Shown piece after piece: positions 10,168 through 19,721 of a stretch of 64,000 nt of DNA. Under the pieces are notes generated by a model. That model saw nothing but the letters and a program-made list of their open reading frames with translations. It had not been told where the DNA came from and did no database searches. This DNA is from Bremia lactucae (Eukaryota; Oomycota; Peronosporomycetes; Peronosporales; Peronosporaceae): contig NC_090614.1 of the NCBI RefSeq assembly GCF_004359215.1, positions 3,975,591-4,039,590 on the forward strand. The letters are read 5' to 3'. Every line of letters starts with the position of its first letter. Within the stretch, counting starts at the first letter, position 1. The translations under genes were made by a program, and so were the position numbers.

Positions 10168-10857
10168 TGAATACATTTGGCTATACGTCGAAGGTATTGA
10201 GGGCGTTTTACTATAGACGTGACGAAACAATGTCGTCTTGAATGTTGTCATGGAAAGAGAAGAGGTTGGGGCTTCGATCTTATCGAGACGCTGTCGGAAA
10301 CGCACTCGTTTTATTGGAAACTCGACACTTTTTCATGGATCTACGTACACTGCAATAGGAAGGCACGCCTTTTGCAATTTTGTAGGATTTAGCCCAGGCC
10401 ATTTCGAGGAATACTAATGCTCAAGCCTTGAGCTATGTGAGAGGCAAATGAGCTTATCAAACGTTAAGGGATTCAAGCGAGAAATACGTGGGTGACGAGC
10501 GCGTGTGTGCTCGAATTGTAAACTTGCTATTTGATGTTTAACTATGTTGCGTTTGTGTTGTTACACTTAAACTTGTCGTCTCATTGAACCCTCACGACGT
10601 CGTTTCTCGGCAAGGTTGCCTGTATGTCGATAGGGCATCAAACTCAAGTAAAACGTCAAGGCACTCGGATAACGAAAAGTAGCCCTTGTGTCCTGGGAAT
10701 CAATTAGAAGACTGACGGAGCAACAGTTGTAACTCGAATGTAGATTAAAAAATGCAGTTCAGGATTCCACTTCCTTAAGCCAATCACACTCTCTTCTTTT
10801 TATCTAATTGATGATTGGAGGAAATCCCAAACCGAAGTCAAAGCAAGCTGTCCGACC
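10168..10857. other. Intergenic between USP and LSM2
   Basis: 690 nt without a supported gene. It must hold the USP terminator and the LSM2 promoter. The pyrimidine-rich stretch at about 10783-10803 (CACACTCTCTTCTTTTT) could mark the LSM2 start site, but this is weak. Confidence 0.4.
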
Positions 10858-11295
10858 ATGGTACAAAGTCATCACCTTGCGTGTGTCTCCTTCGCGCTAA
10901 CGCATTGCCCATTCTCTTCTCTCTGTTGCACTTTTTAAGATCTTTTATTCATTTTTCAAGACACTGGTTGGCAAAGAGGTTGCTGTCGAGCTCAAGAATG
11001 ACGTGGCGCTCATGGGCGTGCTGGACTCGGTGGATCAGTATCTTAACATTAAATTACTCAATGTCTCGGTCGTAGAAAGCGACAAATTCCCACAACTGGT
11101 ACAATACCGTGCGATTGGCAATGCAATTTCGAATTTAACGACCTCATTCTCGATAATCTGTTGCAGATGAATATGAAGAATTGTTTTATTCGTGGAAGCT
11201 CCATCCGCTACGTCCAGATCCCTGCTGGAGAAGTCGACACAGAGCTACTGCAGGACGCAGCACGTCGCGAGGCTACCGCTAATAAGCAGACGTAG
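10858..11295 (+). CDS. LSM2: U6 snRNA-associated Sm-like protein LSm2
   Basis: Three coding exons: 10858-10860 (the ATG alone), 10940-11098 and 11167-11295, separated by GTACAA...TTTAAG (79 nt) and GTACAA...TTGCAG (68 nt) introns. The product has 96 aa, against about 95 in other eukaryotes. The Sm1 motif holds VGKEVAVELKNDVALMGVL and VDQYLNIKL. Sm2 is NCFIRGSSIRYVQIP, followed by the LSm2 tail EVDTELLQDAARREA. LSm2 is part of the LSm2-8 ring on the U6 snRNA 3' end and of the cytoplasmic LSm1-7 ring in mRNA decay. The ATG-only exon is forced: IFYSFFK follows directly after the acceptor, there is no in-frame ATG in exon 2 before it, and ATG|GTACAA is a good donor. Confidence 0.93.
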
Positions 11296-12193
11296 GCTAA
11301 ATAACAGCGGATAGGAGCATTATATGACCAGCTATGTGAATTTAATGCGCAATATTCGTCAGATGATATTATTCATCGATCGCTTTTGTCATTTGGACAC
11401 AGAATCAGGCGAGGCTGGTAGTGAATTGAAGTCGTCGAATATTCATGGTTTATTGCTTGGCTTATAGAATAAGACCAAATTGAATGACCTCTAAATTTTG
11501 TACAGCAGGTGCCTCTTTTTTTAATTAATTCAAAGACGTTTTATTACGGACTTTAAAAACTGAAAAATATTAATAACCACTTATTGCAAAAATCATAATA
11601 ATTTCGTTGCAACTCGGAAAAAAATGAAATTGAGACTTGCAAAAAGCCCTCGATGAAATGTTAAACTGCTGCATTATTGTAAGCAGCTGCCTCACATGCT
11701 CGTCCAATTTTAGTCATGGACATTCTTTAATCGTCGACGTTGAACGTAGGTATTTTACCATCAAATAAATACACATAACAAAGCGTCATTATTCAAGAAC
11801 CTTTTCAGATTTGCAGTGTATAACGTCAACATCTAGTTATGAGAAACCATTAACGTCCGTCGCTACAGCGAACTCGGGCGTTGGACAAGAGCACTTCATT
11901 TAGCCATTAAACGCATAATCGTCTCTATCGCTTCTACCATCGGTACCATCGCTGCAAGCCTCACACCTCCGTTTACACACCATAGGCGACGGTCTGTAAT
12001 TGGGTGGTACAATCACACATCGCCGGAGATAGGCTAATAAGCAGACGAACAAACATCCAATGGATGGCCGCCCTGCACACCCGCACCGAAGGTGTGGATA
12101 GTTGGGTGGGAGGAGGCCTTGTAGCTGAAATTTTTCATAGTGTTATGAAGGGTGCTGGGTTCCAAAAAAGTAACTTAGTCAAAATTTAATTTA
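11296..12193. other. Intergenic, no gene recognised
   Basis: About 900 nt of AT-rich sequence between LSM2 and the family II LTR. No open frame or repeat was recognised. Confidence 0.45.
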
Positions 12194-12667
12194 TGTAATG
12201 GGGCATACATCGGTTGGAGAACCGTTGTTGTGGTACATTTACTATATCCCTTTAATCCTATTCTTAAATAGTTAATTGCTCTTATCCCATTTATTATGGG
12301 TAACAAATGTGGTCGCCGCCAGATATAAATCTGGCGGCCAAAATCTATTTTTAAAATTTGCTAGGGTAAGGTTCTAGATTAAATACTTAAAAAAGTGCAG
12401 TTCTCCTTTCGATCTTAAAGCGTCGAGTGCCTTTCTATGGCTTGCACATTGATCTGTAAGAGATATAATCCTTTTTAACGTGTATACACTTGGGCAATAG
12501 TTGCCACTTGGTTTACGAACCCCTGAATCCCTTGAAAGAGGATTCGTTAAGCTTTCAATAGCTTTCACGACTCTCTGAGTTTTTAAACCATTAGTTTTAT
12601 AGAGCTAAGAGACTCTTTGAGTCTAAAAGTCATCCTCTGACTTTAGGAGCGAGGTAGCTCCGCTACA
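12194..12667 (+). repeat. 5' LTR, family II
   Basis: Starts TGTAATGGGGCATACATCGG and ends TAGCTCCGCTACA. It matches the LTRs at 29657-30044 and 35658-36144 along its length, including the ACCGTTGTTGTGGTACAT block. Confidence 0.85.
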
Positions 12668-12669
12668 TC

Positions 12670-12688
12670 TGGTAGCCCTTGTAGTCAA
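12670..12688 (+). promoter_or_regulatory. Putative primer binding site
   Basis: TGGTAGCCCTTGTAGTCAA follows the LTR after a two-base spacer. The family I elements have a very similar site (56482-56500). TGGTAGC would pair with a tRNA ending GCTACCA, as some initiator-Met tRNAs do; the tRNA itself is inferred. Confidence 0.5.
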
Positions 12689-12789
12689 TCTACGCCTGAG
12701 TCTTTAAGACCAAACCTTCACTGAAATAGAAGAGTTTCCAGAACTTTCCGAGGCGCAACGCGCAGCTTTTGACAAACCCAAAACTCTAT

Positions 12790-13230
12790 TTGGGCTTCAA
12801 CATGAAGAGTTCATTATATCCCAGGGACCAGAGGTCCTGGATGCAAGGCTTGAAGCCTTCACGCGGTATAAATCCTCCCTGATCGGCCAGGTTCAAGATA
12901 ACCTTGCGGCATTGATGCGAACTCAGTACATTTATGTACTTGATTCAGAGCCAAAGGCTCGCCCTCTAGCTGTCAAGTTAAAATCATTTGAGGGAGGCAG
13001 TTGCCATAGCGCTACGCGCTGAGTTTGACTATAAGTCTGCTCGTGTTAGCACGCATGTTTACTTACAAGCTCTTCGAGTACATGGGTACCGTCTTAGACC
13101 CGAACCCATGGATCTAAGCCTTGTAAGGAAGGATAAGAGGCTTTGCAAGCTGTGGAACAGCATGAGAACATCCGTAGATTTTATATGTGCGGAAGCACGA
13201 AACATTTACGTCCGGCCCGTCCCCTACGAA
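12790..13230 (+). pseudogene. gag, family II, decayed
   Basis: Segments such as EAVAIALRAEFDYKSARVST and RPEPMDLSLVRKDKR (12988-13140) match the capsid/nucleocapsid boundary of oomycete Ty3/gypsy Gag. ARFKITLRH-like and DSEPKARPL-like pieces upstream correspond to 30192-30360 of the second copy. The CCHC knuckle is degraded after a frameshift. Confidence 0.7.
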
Positions 13231-13484
13231 ATACGCGAAAAGCTCGGAAGAGCACCAATTCCGACCTATACCATAAATTTGGTACGGTGCGGGAAAATTT
13301 CGATACCCAGTAAGTGCTCCGCACTTACTGGGTATCGAAATGGGGAGACCTAGGCTCTGTTGAACCTCTAGGAGGTGAGAGTAAACAGGACCTAGCTTAA
13401 TTAGCTCGGTGGGCAATGGCACGGAGCGTGAGTACAAGCTTGGCTTGTTAGTCGCTCAAGCGACTGTGAAGGGCTTTGATAAAC

Positions 13485-13900
13485 CATAGTCAATTTTAAT
13501 TGACTCAGGAGCATCTTGCAATTATGCTCGACATATTTCCCTTAAAGGAGTTTAACAATACGTTGAGGCGCTTGAAGCCCAATAAAATGATAAAATCACT
13601 GTTCGCGTAGCGGCTGGGACTCGTGTCACTGTTCCCAAGTTTACATTGAGCTTAGGCATAAATTTCTGGAATTTGACAGTATGGAACGCTGTCTCGTCCT
13701 TGATTTGAATTCGAGATATGACATAATCCTTAGAGTGGCCTGGCTTGGACGCCATGAACCATGGATCGATTGGAGGTCTAAGACCTTAGGCGCCACGCGC
13801 AATGTTCCTAAAAAACTTTTAGCAAGTCTTGAACTCACCTTTGATAAGCAACAAAAGCACTTTGGTGTGGATCATCGACTGATTCTGTCAGTGTTTTGGA
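13485..13900 (+). pseudogene. Retropepsin (aspartic protease), family II, decayed
   Basis: IDSGASC-like sequence near 13497-13520 is the active-site region, and LDLNSRYDIILRVAWLGRHE (13699-13758) matches the C-terminal half of retropepsin, with ILG changed to ILR. The two parts are in different frames. Confidence 0.7.
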
Positions 13901-13970
13901 TGTTAGAATGTCTGAATTAATAAATTTTAATGTTGAAAACATTAATTCTGAGCCCGACTCAGAAGAAGGA

Positions 13971-14126
13971 AGTGGAACGGCACGTACTCCGTCGAGTGAC
14001 ACTTGTTGTAATAACGATTCACTGAATGCTGAAAGCATTGTTGGCCTAAGGCCGAGTGGAACAACACGTACTCCGTCGAGTAATAACAATTCACTGAATG
14101 CTGGAAGCATTGTTGGCCTAAGACCG
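13971..14126 (+). repeat. Tandem duplication in the element (84 + 72 nt)
   Basis: Unit 1 (13971-14054) and unit 2 (14055-14126) both start AGTGGAAC, contain CACGTACTCCGTCGAGT and end GGCCTAAG.CCG. The second copy of this family has a single unit at about 30800, so the duplication arose in this copy. Confidence 0.85.
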
Positions 14127-14939
14127 AGTCATCAAGGGCGTAATATCCCTGAGATACGTGGAAAGGCAAGTCTTAGTCCACCGAGTGTGGTCGGCCGAGG
14201 TGGCACCATACTGGGTGTCAATAGTGACACTTTTGGTGGTTCGCCAGGGTATTTATAGTCAAACCCTTCTAATGCATGTAAAGGGACACGTAGACGTTCG
14301 CTGGATAAGAAAGTTGAGCTACCTACTCCTTGTCGGATGTCTAATTATACACCATGCCTGATAAAGAACCAATTTAGGCTGGAAAATTCGGGGACGTGAA
14401 TGTCCTGGCCTTTAAGAGGCGTATTGTCTCTACTTCAAGACAGGGGGGACGCGAAGCGTTTATACCCTCACAAAGCGATACATGTGAGCACTTATACACG
14501 CTTGTAAATGGTGTAACCGCTAACATTGAGGAAAAAGTTAGCCTTGCGGCAATCCCTTCGTTACGTGCTCTTTTAGAGCTAGATGAAATGTCTATTGATC
14601 AGTGCGGCCGAGCCTTAAAAGCTGGCGACTTATTTGAGATGGTGGTCATTCGACCCATGTTTGTTAAACTCATCGTCAAATCTGGACGAAGCTGTCCTGG
14701 ATGGCATAAAGCTGCACTTAGTGCGCGGAGTGGGTCATCGATCCTTAAAGATCCTACGGATTCATTTTATTCCTTGGTCTGCGTACAAAGCGACGCTTAA
14801 TAATTACTAATAATGCGTGAATTTGTTTCTTGTTGTTAAATTGGCGATGCGGCAAATACAGCTGTAGCGATAGAAATTGTTTTTATGGATGAATATTTCC
14901 CACTACCCGTTAAGTTAATATTGTTTCCCGTAAGAGGAA

Positions 14940-15048
14940 TAGCTATTGATTAAGGAATTCGTAGATGTGGTATGTACTACTCCACCATCTGTTTTACCTC
15001 TGGATAGAGGTGTCCGTCATGAAATTGACTTGGTTCCGGGAACTAGAA
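14940..15048 (+). pseudogene. Start of reverse transcriptase, truncated by deletion
   Basis: IKEFVDVVCTTPPSVLPLDR and GVRHEIDLVPGTR match the N-terminus of the Ty3/gypsy RT domain (FxDVF...LP..R...HxIxLxPG). The sequence then switches to the post-chromodomain region at about 15048. Confidence 0.75.
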
Positions 15049-15072
15049 GTGAGATTTGGTGGATCTATAGCC

Positions 15073-15561
15073 TCATGCGGCGTCAATCCGTGGTTGCATG
15101 GTCACTTGAAGCACTGAAATATCGGCTAGATAAATGCCGAATGCAACTGTCCTTAAGCTTGGCGAAATCGAAGCGAAGCTTCCGTTCCAAACAAACATCA
15201 GCCCCATCCGCAGAATCTCTGATATTTCAAATATCGCGGAGGCGGCGGGCCAGATGGACCCAGTTCTCAAATGAGACTTCGTTTTCACTTCTTGTTTCGT
15301 TTGGAAACGAAACGATTGGAATTTTTCTCATTGAGGTTAACGAAGCCCCACGAGTTGATCACGTAGACGCGTCAGATACTGACCTCGCATCATTACCTTT
15401 GGCGTAAGGTATCGCTCATGAAGAGCGTCGCGAGCAGCGATCTCCTCCCGCGTCCTCGCCGTGTCACCGGAGATCCAGGTGCCCAAGCTGTGACCCGCTA
15501 TCTTGTTGAGACGCTCGTCCGCACTAAGCGGAGCCTTCCAGACAACGACAAAGTAAATCAA
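15073..15561 (-). pseudogene. Antisense ORF (aORF-II) of family II, broken
   Basis: Minus-strand frames include LSADERLNKIAGHSLGTWIS and ALHERYLTPKVMMRGQYLT (15337-15520). They align with the intact antisense ORF of the other copy (LSADVRLKEIAGHSLAIWIF; ALHDRYFTPKALTRSQFLT). The rest (15073-15288) is in another frame. It survived the deletion that removed pol. Confidence 0.7.
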
Positions 15562-15733
15562 CCTTCACATCTTCCGTCCAGAAGTATCCACACGCAAACT
15601 GTGCCAGTATAATTTGTCTTTCAAATCGCCGCCCCCACCCCAAAATACCGAATTCCGAATCTTGGTACAATTCCTTGCCATTGAAAGGGCAAATTTTCAG
15701 CTCTTTTTGCCTAGCATCTGGACAACCAAAATT

Positions 15734-16290
15734 TTACCGCCACCGTGCAATGGTGGTAATGGGGGATTGGAATACCTGCAGCTTGATTACTTGCACCTGA
15801 CCTACACATGGAAGTCCACCAACTCCAGGACCACAGTGAGGTTGACGTAAGTAATTTGCGTCCTCAAATCCACGCTGGTGTTCGCCAAAGTATCCATCGT
15901 GATTGCCAATAGAGTATTGTCTTCTGTTTGCTTCTCTATCAGGCGCCTCGGAAAGCGAATCAAGATGTATACAGGGTCCTCTTCCCAAAGCAGATTCAAA
16001 CATACTTGGGCCTCTATCAGGGATCCTCGGGTGGTCTCTTATAGCCTTTCCGACATTCACCTCGTTGGCAACTTCCTTGCGAAGCTCAGTCTGTGAGCTC
16101 TCCAGACGGTCCAATCAACCAGCCAGTCCTCTCACAGAGTCTAGTAACTAATTGTTCAAACCTTGGTCGCTTGGCATTTTCTTACTTTTCTCTTCTTACC
16201 TCCAATCTTGTCGGCACATTCTGGGAGACCAGAAGTACCGGTCAACGAGTCAGACTTCTCCTCATTATCCGCAACTCGTGAGCGAAGTCC
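15734..16290 (-). pseudogene. gag-like region of the third-family element
   Basis: The minus strand has a 127-aa open frame (15734-16114) beginning MDRLESSQTELRKEVANEVN and, upstream in another frame, a Lys-rich segment (KIGGKKRKVRKCQ). Position after LTR and leader suggests gag. No capsid or zinc-knuckle motif is visible, so the call rests on context. Confidence 0.4.
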
Positions 16291-16307
16291 CCATTGGGCT
16301 CATTACC

Positions 16308-16550
16308 TGTTGATCGCCCAGCTACGCTGCGACAAACACAGAGGGAACGCGCACCACGCACGTGGTGTAAGACTAAAAATAGTAAGTGTATTACATTAAG
16401 ATCTGTCCTATAATCTAAATACTAAAATCCATGGTTCGCACAACACACACGATGTGAAGTCCACGCATTAATACGCAATATAAACCATGACTGTTAACAC
16501 CACTAAATCGCAAGTTCAACGTCCACCTCAAGATCGTCAGACTTTCAACA
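16308..16550 (-). repeat. Short LTR with TGTTGA...TCAACA ends
   Basis: 243 nt on the minus strand. The 5' end reads TGTTGAAAGTCTGACG and the 3' end GGGCGATCAACA, giving a perfect 6-bp terminal inverted repeat. The next bases GGTAATGAGCCC could be a primer binding site. Confidence 0.65.
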
Positions 16551-16559
16551 GTGACGTGT

Positions 16560-16605
16560 GGCACCAGTTGCACTGAAGCAGTGCGACGTGGACTTGTACT
16601 GAATC
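16560..16605 (+). repeat. Family I LTR 3' fragment (plus), fold-back partner
   Basis: GGCACCAGTTGCACTGAAGC and the following CGTGGACTTGTACTGAA are the plus-strand 3' part of a family I LTR. They face the same sequence in inverted orientation at about 16625-16680. Confidence 0.65.
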
Positions 16606-17027
16606 TGACGGAGCACTACTGACTTGTACTGCTTCAGTACAAGTCCACTTCGCACTGCCTTAGTGCGAGAGGTGCCTCACGTCACTTCACGTACACTAGT
16701 ACGTGCAGAGGAAGACTCTTTAAACACTTGCTTTAAAGCGGATAAAAAGAATACTGTACTTTAAATAATTAAGTTCTATCTATTTAATACTAACTTAATT
16801 ACATACCAACACAAAACATGTAATAAAGTCTTATTTGTCTCTCTCTTTGCGCGCATCCAGCGCTGACTGGACCGTTGAGAAAGTAGATATAATGGTCTAT
16901 ATCTAGCAATGGATAAGCTTCTCAAATATTACCATGTAAAGTAATATTCTCCAAATATTCTCTACCTTTAGATAATATATCTATTAACAACCTTTGTGTT
17001 AATTTCATGTCACGATACACCGTTACA
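16606..17027 (-). repeat. Family I LTR (minus)
   Basis: The reverse complement starts TGTAACGGTGTATCGTGACA and ends GTAGTGCTCCGTCA, a worn form of the TGTAACGGGG...TGCCCCGTTACA ends. Inner blocks (TATTATCTAAAGGTAGA, TATAGACCATTATATCTA) match the solo LTR at 20720. Confidence 0.8.
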
Positions 17028-17065
17028 CTTGAAGCAGAGCGAGTCAGCAGTGCCCCGTTCGTTAC
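17028..17065 (+). repeat. Family I LTR 3' end fragment
   Basis: GAAGCAGAGCGAG...CAGTGCCCCGTTCGTTACA is the plus-strand terminal part of a family I LTR. It marks the junction between retroelement sequence and the truncated tetraspanin remnant. Confidence 0.5.
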
Positions 17066-17165
17066 ACGACGTCATGGAAAGTATCGTTATCAACAGTTGA
17101 CTACACTCACCCGTTAGTACCGAGGGACGATTAACCGTGACAAGAGTAATTTTTCTCGTTTTAGC
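17066..17165 (+). pseudogene. Remnant of a duplicated tetraspanin-like gene
   Basis: CGACGTCATGGAAAGTATCG and CAACAGTTGACTACACT match the middle of exon 3 of the intact gene at 39689-40530 (CGACGTCATCGAAAGTATCG; CAACAATTGACTACACT). GTAGTACCGAG-like sequence then matches the end of exon 4 and its 3' UTR. About 180 nt between these parts are deleted and everything upstream is replaced by LTR sequence. Confidence 0.75.
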
Positions 17166-17324
17166 TTCGAATTGCTCAACCGAAGCGAAAATTTATTTGT
17201 TTATCGTAAGCAACAGATAGCATTTCTTACGAAAAGGTATGCTACCGACAAAGATTGTGTTGTCATTCCACTTAATAATAACATATTAAAAATAAGGCGA
17301 CTGCACTTGATTCGATCTAGCAAT

Positions 17325-19721
17325 CTAACACGTCTCGATCTTCTCTGAATGCCACAATGCCTTAAGATCAGCTAATGCTTGCCTAATGTCGTTCGCAAAC
17401 GTTTTTGAACTCGTAGTCGGGCATGATTTCTTGCTGGATATATGAAAACCAAGCATCTTCTCCCCAGCAATCATGTAGCTCACGCCGTAGCCATCTTCAG
17501 CCACAGGACCAAAGCCACCACCAGGGCAACGTGCATCGTCAATCGAAAACTTCGTTCCTTCCAATGCTTTTTCCACAAGACGCCAATTGTCCGTCTGCTG
17601 CTGCGGTTGTTGACTGGTCGAGAGACGCCACGGGCGGCTAAGTGCGTTTGTTAAGAAAGGCGATTCAATACTAAAGCCCACAGACACACAATACAGAGTG
17701 AACAAATGGCGGTCAATCCCCTTTCCGCTCATTGCTTTTCGGTAGAGGTCTTGGTGCACATCGCACGCATCTTGAAGGAGCCGGAGCTTCTCAGCTCCCG
17801 TCAATGCTGGATTCTCCATGCCGTACACAAACGCCTTGGACTCATCCGTCACAGGTCGCACAGTCTCCGTACGGCCATTGCGGTATAGCCGAGTCATACT
17901 TGACTCGTATGTCTGTGTGATCGTTCCCGAATTACGGTAGTACGCAAGCTGCAAGGCCATTTGTATAAAAGCATCGGGGCTAACGCGAAAGTTCTTTATC
18001 ATTCCCTTGCCGTAATCCGTGTGTGAGATGACTTTCAAGTCAAAATCGCTAATTGCTTTTTCAGCGTCTTCAAGTGACTTCAGCACCGCACTATGGAGAC
18101 CAGTGGAAAAATCCCACAAAAGCAGTCTACACGGTGGCAACGTTGACACACGCTCGTTTTCAGACTGCACCGAATTGTTTCCATCCGCGTCGTACGGGTT
18201 CGCAAAGCATTGCTTGGTGTATACTTCCTCCCACGCGTGGGCCATCACAGGAGCATCAGCCCAAGCATGCTCAGCGTTTATGCCAGCAACACTGTTCTTG
18301 TAAATGACCAAGTTGAATGACTTGTCAAACCAGCGGTTGCCTCCAGTGCCATGTATCAAATCTTTGCCCATTAAGGTCCAGTCTTTGGCCACGTCATTCT
18401 GAAGTACCACCACAAAAACTGCCGACTCAATTGCTTCAAGCGATCGCTTATTCATGCCACTGGAAAAAAATTGCTCTCGATTTTCAGCCCACTCGATCCG
18501 TCCAGCAGCCGTGAGAGCAGCAATATTTTCTTCTGCCTTACTTGCTGCCTCCATTGCCAAAGCCGTCGTCTCAATCCACTCGAACTGACGCTGGATCTCA
18601 AACTTTGTTAGCAGCTTTCCGTATTGGCCTTTTTTAAAAAGCGGCAGCTTGAACACGCGACCGCGGCAGAACACGGCAATGTGCTTGGATTTGTTTTGAT
18701 ACAATTTAAGTACATCCGTCTCACGCCCAGGAATACGCGTGCATGAGAAGATCCGCTGGTATTGGCTCATGCAAAGTGGCACAATGCCACGGATAAGCAG
18801 AGGAGGTAGCTGCTCTCTATCCAGATCTTGTTTGAACAGGAGAAACTCGTGTACCAATGCTGCCGCCAAAGCAGTAGGCTTTTTGGTCATACTAAAGTCG
18901 AGGTTAGCTCCAGGTAGCGCATAGTAGTTACTATTAATCATCAGGGATGAGCGACCTTTGAGGTACACGTACTTCTCCCACCAATCCGTCACGTAGTTGG
19001 ACGACCACCAGCTCTTAAGATACAGATAAAATTGAAGCTTGGGGCCTTCCTTGTGTACAAAGTCCTCGGCCATACGTCTCACCTTTTCATACTCTGTCGA
19101 ATCCAATAAAGGATGAACTGACTTAAGATACCTTTGAATGGTGTCCTTCAGTGATGGTAGTGGAAGCCTTGGCAATGCGTCTTGAAACGAGTATGTGAGA
19201 GGATTACGCCCACCAAATATTTTCAGCAACGCTCCCCAGGCAAGCACTACGCTGCTCTTCTGCCTCGGAGCTAAGTACAGCCATCCCCTGTAACTCAAAA
19301 GTAGTCGTAAGAACAATCGCTGAATTGCCATAAGCCCCAGTAGACCCAAGAATGCTGTCCATGCTGCCAAATACGCCACGTAAATGGAAGTCGGCAATAA
19401 ATACCAAAATGGCATTAAAAAGTTACCAACATGCCAAACAATTTCCGAGATGGGACCACTTCGCCACCAGGACTCCGAAGGCGATGACACAACAACCACC
19501 GAGATAACAAGAACCGTCATAATGACGGCAAATGGCGGTGCAGGGTACACGCCGCGCTTTATAGCGCGCTGAAGGTGAAAGAATTCCCGGACGACGCTGC
19601 GTCGGATCTCGTGCAGTGGAGGAATGGTAAACGACACGCGAATGCCCTCCTCTGAGTACAGTAATTCCACGCCACGCTTGTGCTCGTCAAAGACACCAAT
19701 GGCTTGGTGCGCTTCAGCCAT
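17325..19721 (-). CDS. Carnitine O-palmitoyltransferase I-like, copy A
   Basis: 798 aa from the ATG at 19721. An upstream in-frame extension of 41 codons begins with GTG and diverges from copy B, so it is probably 5' UTR. Two hydrophobic helices (about 63-80 and 112-139) precede the acyltransferase domain, as in outer-mitochondrial-membrane CPT1. Catalytic His485 lies in INAEHAWADAPV. Carnitine/CoA motifs include TQTYESSMTRLYRNGRTETV and GKGIDRHLFTLY, with CPGGGFGPVAEDGYGVSYMI near the end. The enzyme moves long-chain acyl groups from CoA to carnitine, the entry step for mitochondrial beta-oxidation. The frame is intact. It differs from copy B (37133-39529) at 16 residues, 15 of them between residues 387 and 649. 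Carnitine acetyl- or octanoyltransferase is less likely because of the two membrane helices. Confidence 0.93.
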   Translation of the reverse strand: MAEAHQAIGVFDEHKRGVELLYSEEGIRVSFTIPPLHEIRRSVVREFFHLQRAIKRGVYPAPPFAVIMTVLVISVVVVSSPSESWWRSGPISEIVWHVGNFLMPFWYLLPTSIYVAYLAAWTAFLGLLGLMAIQRLFLRLLLSYRGWLYLAPRQKSSVVLAWGALLKIFGGRNPLTYSFQDALPRLPLPSLKDTIQRYLKSVHPLLDSTEYEKVRRMAEDFVHKEGPKLQFYLYLKSWWSSNYVTDWWEKYVYLKGRSSLMINSNYYALPGANLDFSMTKKPTALAAALVHEFLLFKQDLDREQLPPLLIRGIVPLCMSQYQRIFSCTRIPGRETDVLKLYQNKSKHIAVFCRGRVFKLPLFKKGQYGKLLTKFEIQRQFEWIETTALAMEAASKAEENIAALTAAGRIEWAENREQFFSSGMNKRSLEAIESAVFVVVLQNDVAKDWTLMGKDLIHGTGGNRWFDKSFNLVIYKNSVAGINAEHAWADAPVMAHAWEEVYTKQCFANPYDADGNNSVQSENERVSTLPPCRLLLWDFSTGLHSAVLKSLEDAEKAISDFDLKVISHTDYGKGMIKNFRVSPDAFIQMALQLAYYRNSGTITQTYESSMTRLYRNGRTETVRPVTDESKAFVYGMENPALTGAEKLRLLQDACDVHQDLYRKAMSGKGIDRHLFTLYCVSVGFSIESPFLTNALSRPWRLSTSQQPQQQTDNWRLVEKALEGTKFSIDDARCPGGGFGPVAEDGYGVSYMIAGEKMLGFHISSKKSCPTTSSKTFANDIRQALADLKALWHSEKIETC

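Larger units (their letters stand above)
12194..15612 (+). mobile_element. Family II chromovirus, internally deleted
   Basis: A 5' LTR, PBS-like site, gag, protease and the first residues of reverse transcriptase are followed abruptly at about 15045-15050 by the region that in the copy at 29657-36144 lies after the chromodomain. Most of pol (RT, RNase H, integrase and chromodomain, about 3 kb) is missing while the antisense ORF region is kept. No 3' LTR is present; the element ends at about 15612 against an inverted fragment of another family. Confidence 0.85.
15613..16550 (-). mobile_element. Third-family LTR element, 5' fragment (minus)
   Basis: A minus-strand LTR (16308-16550) is followed by a leader and a gag-like region down to 15613, where it is cut against the family II element. 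The short LTR with TGTTGA/TCAACA ends differs from the other families in the window. Confidence 0.65.
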
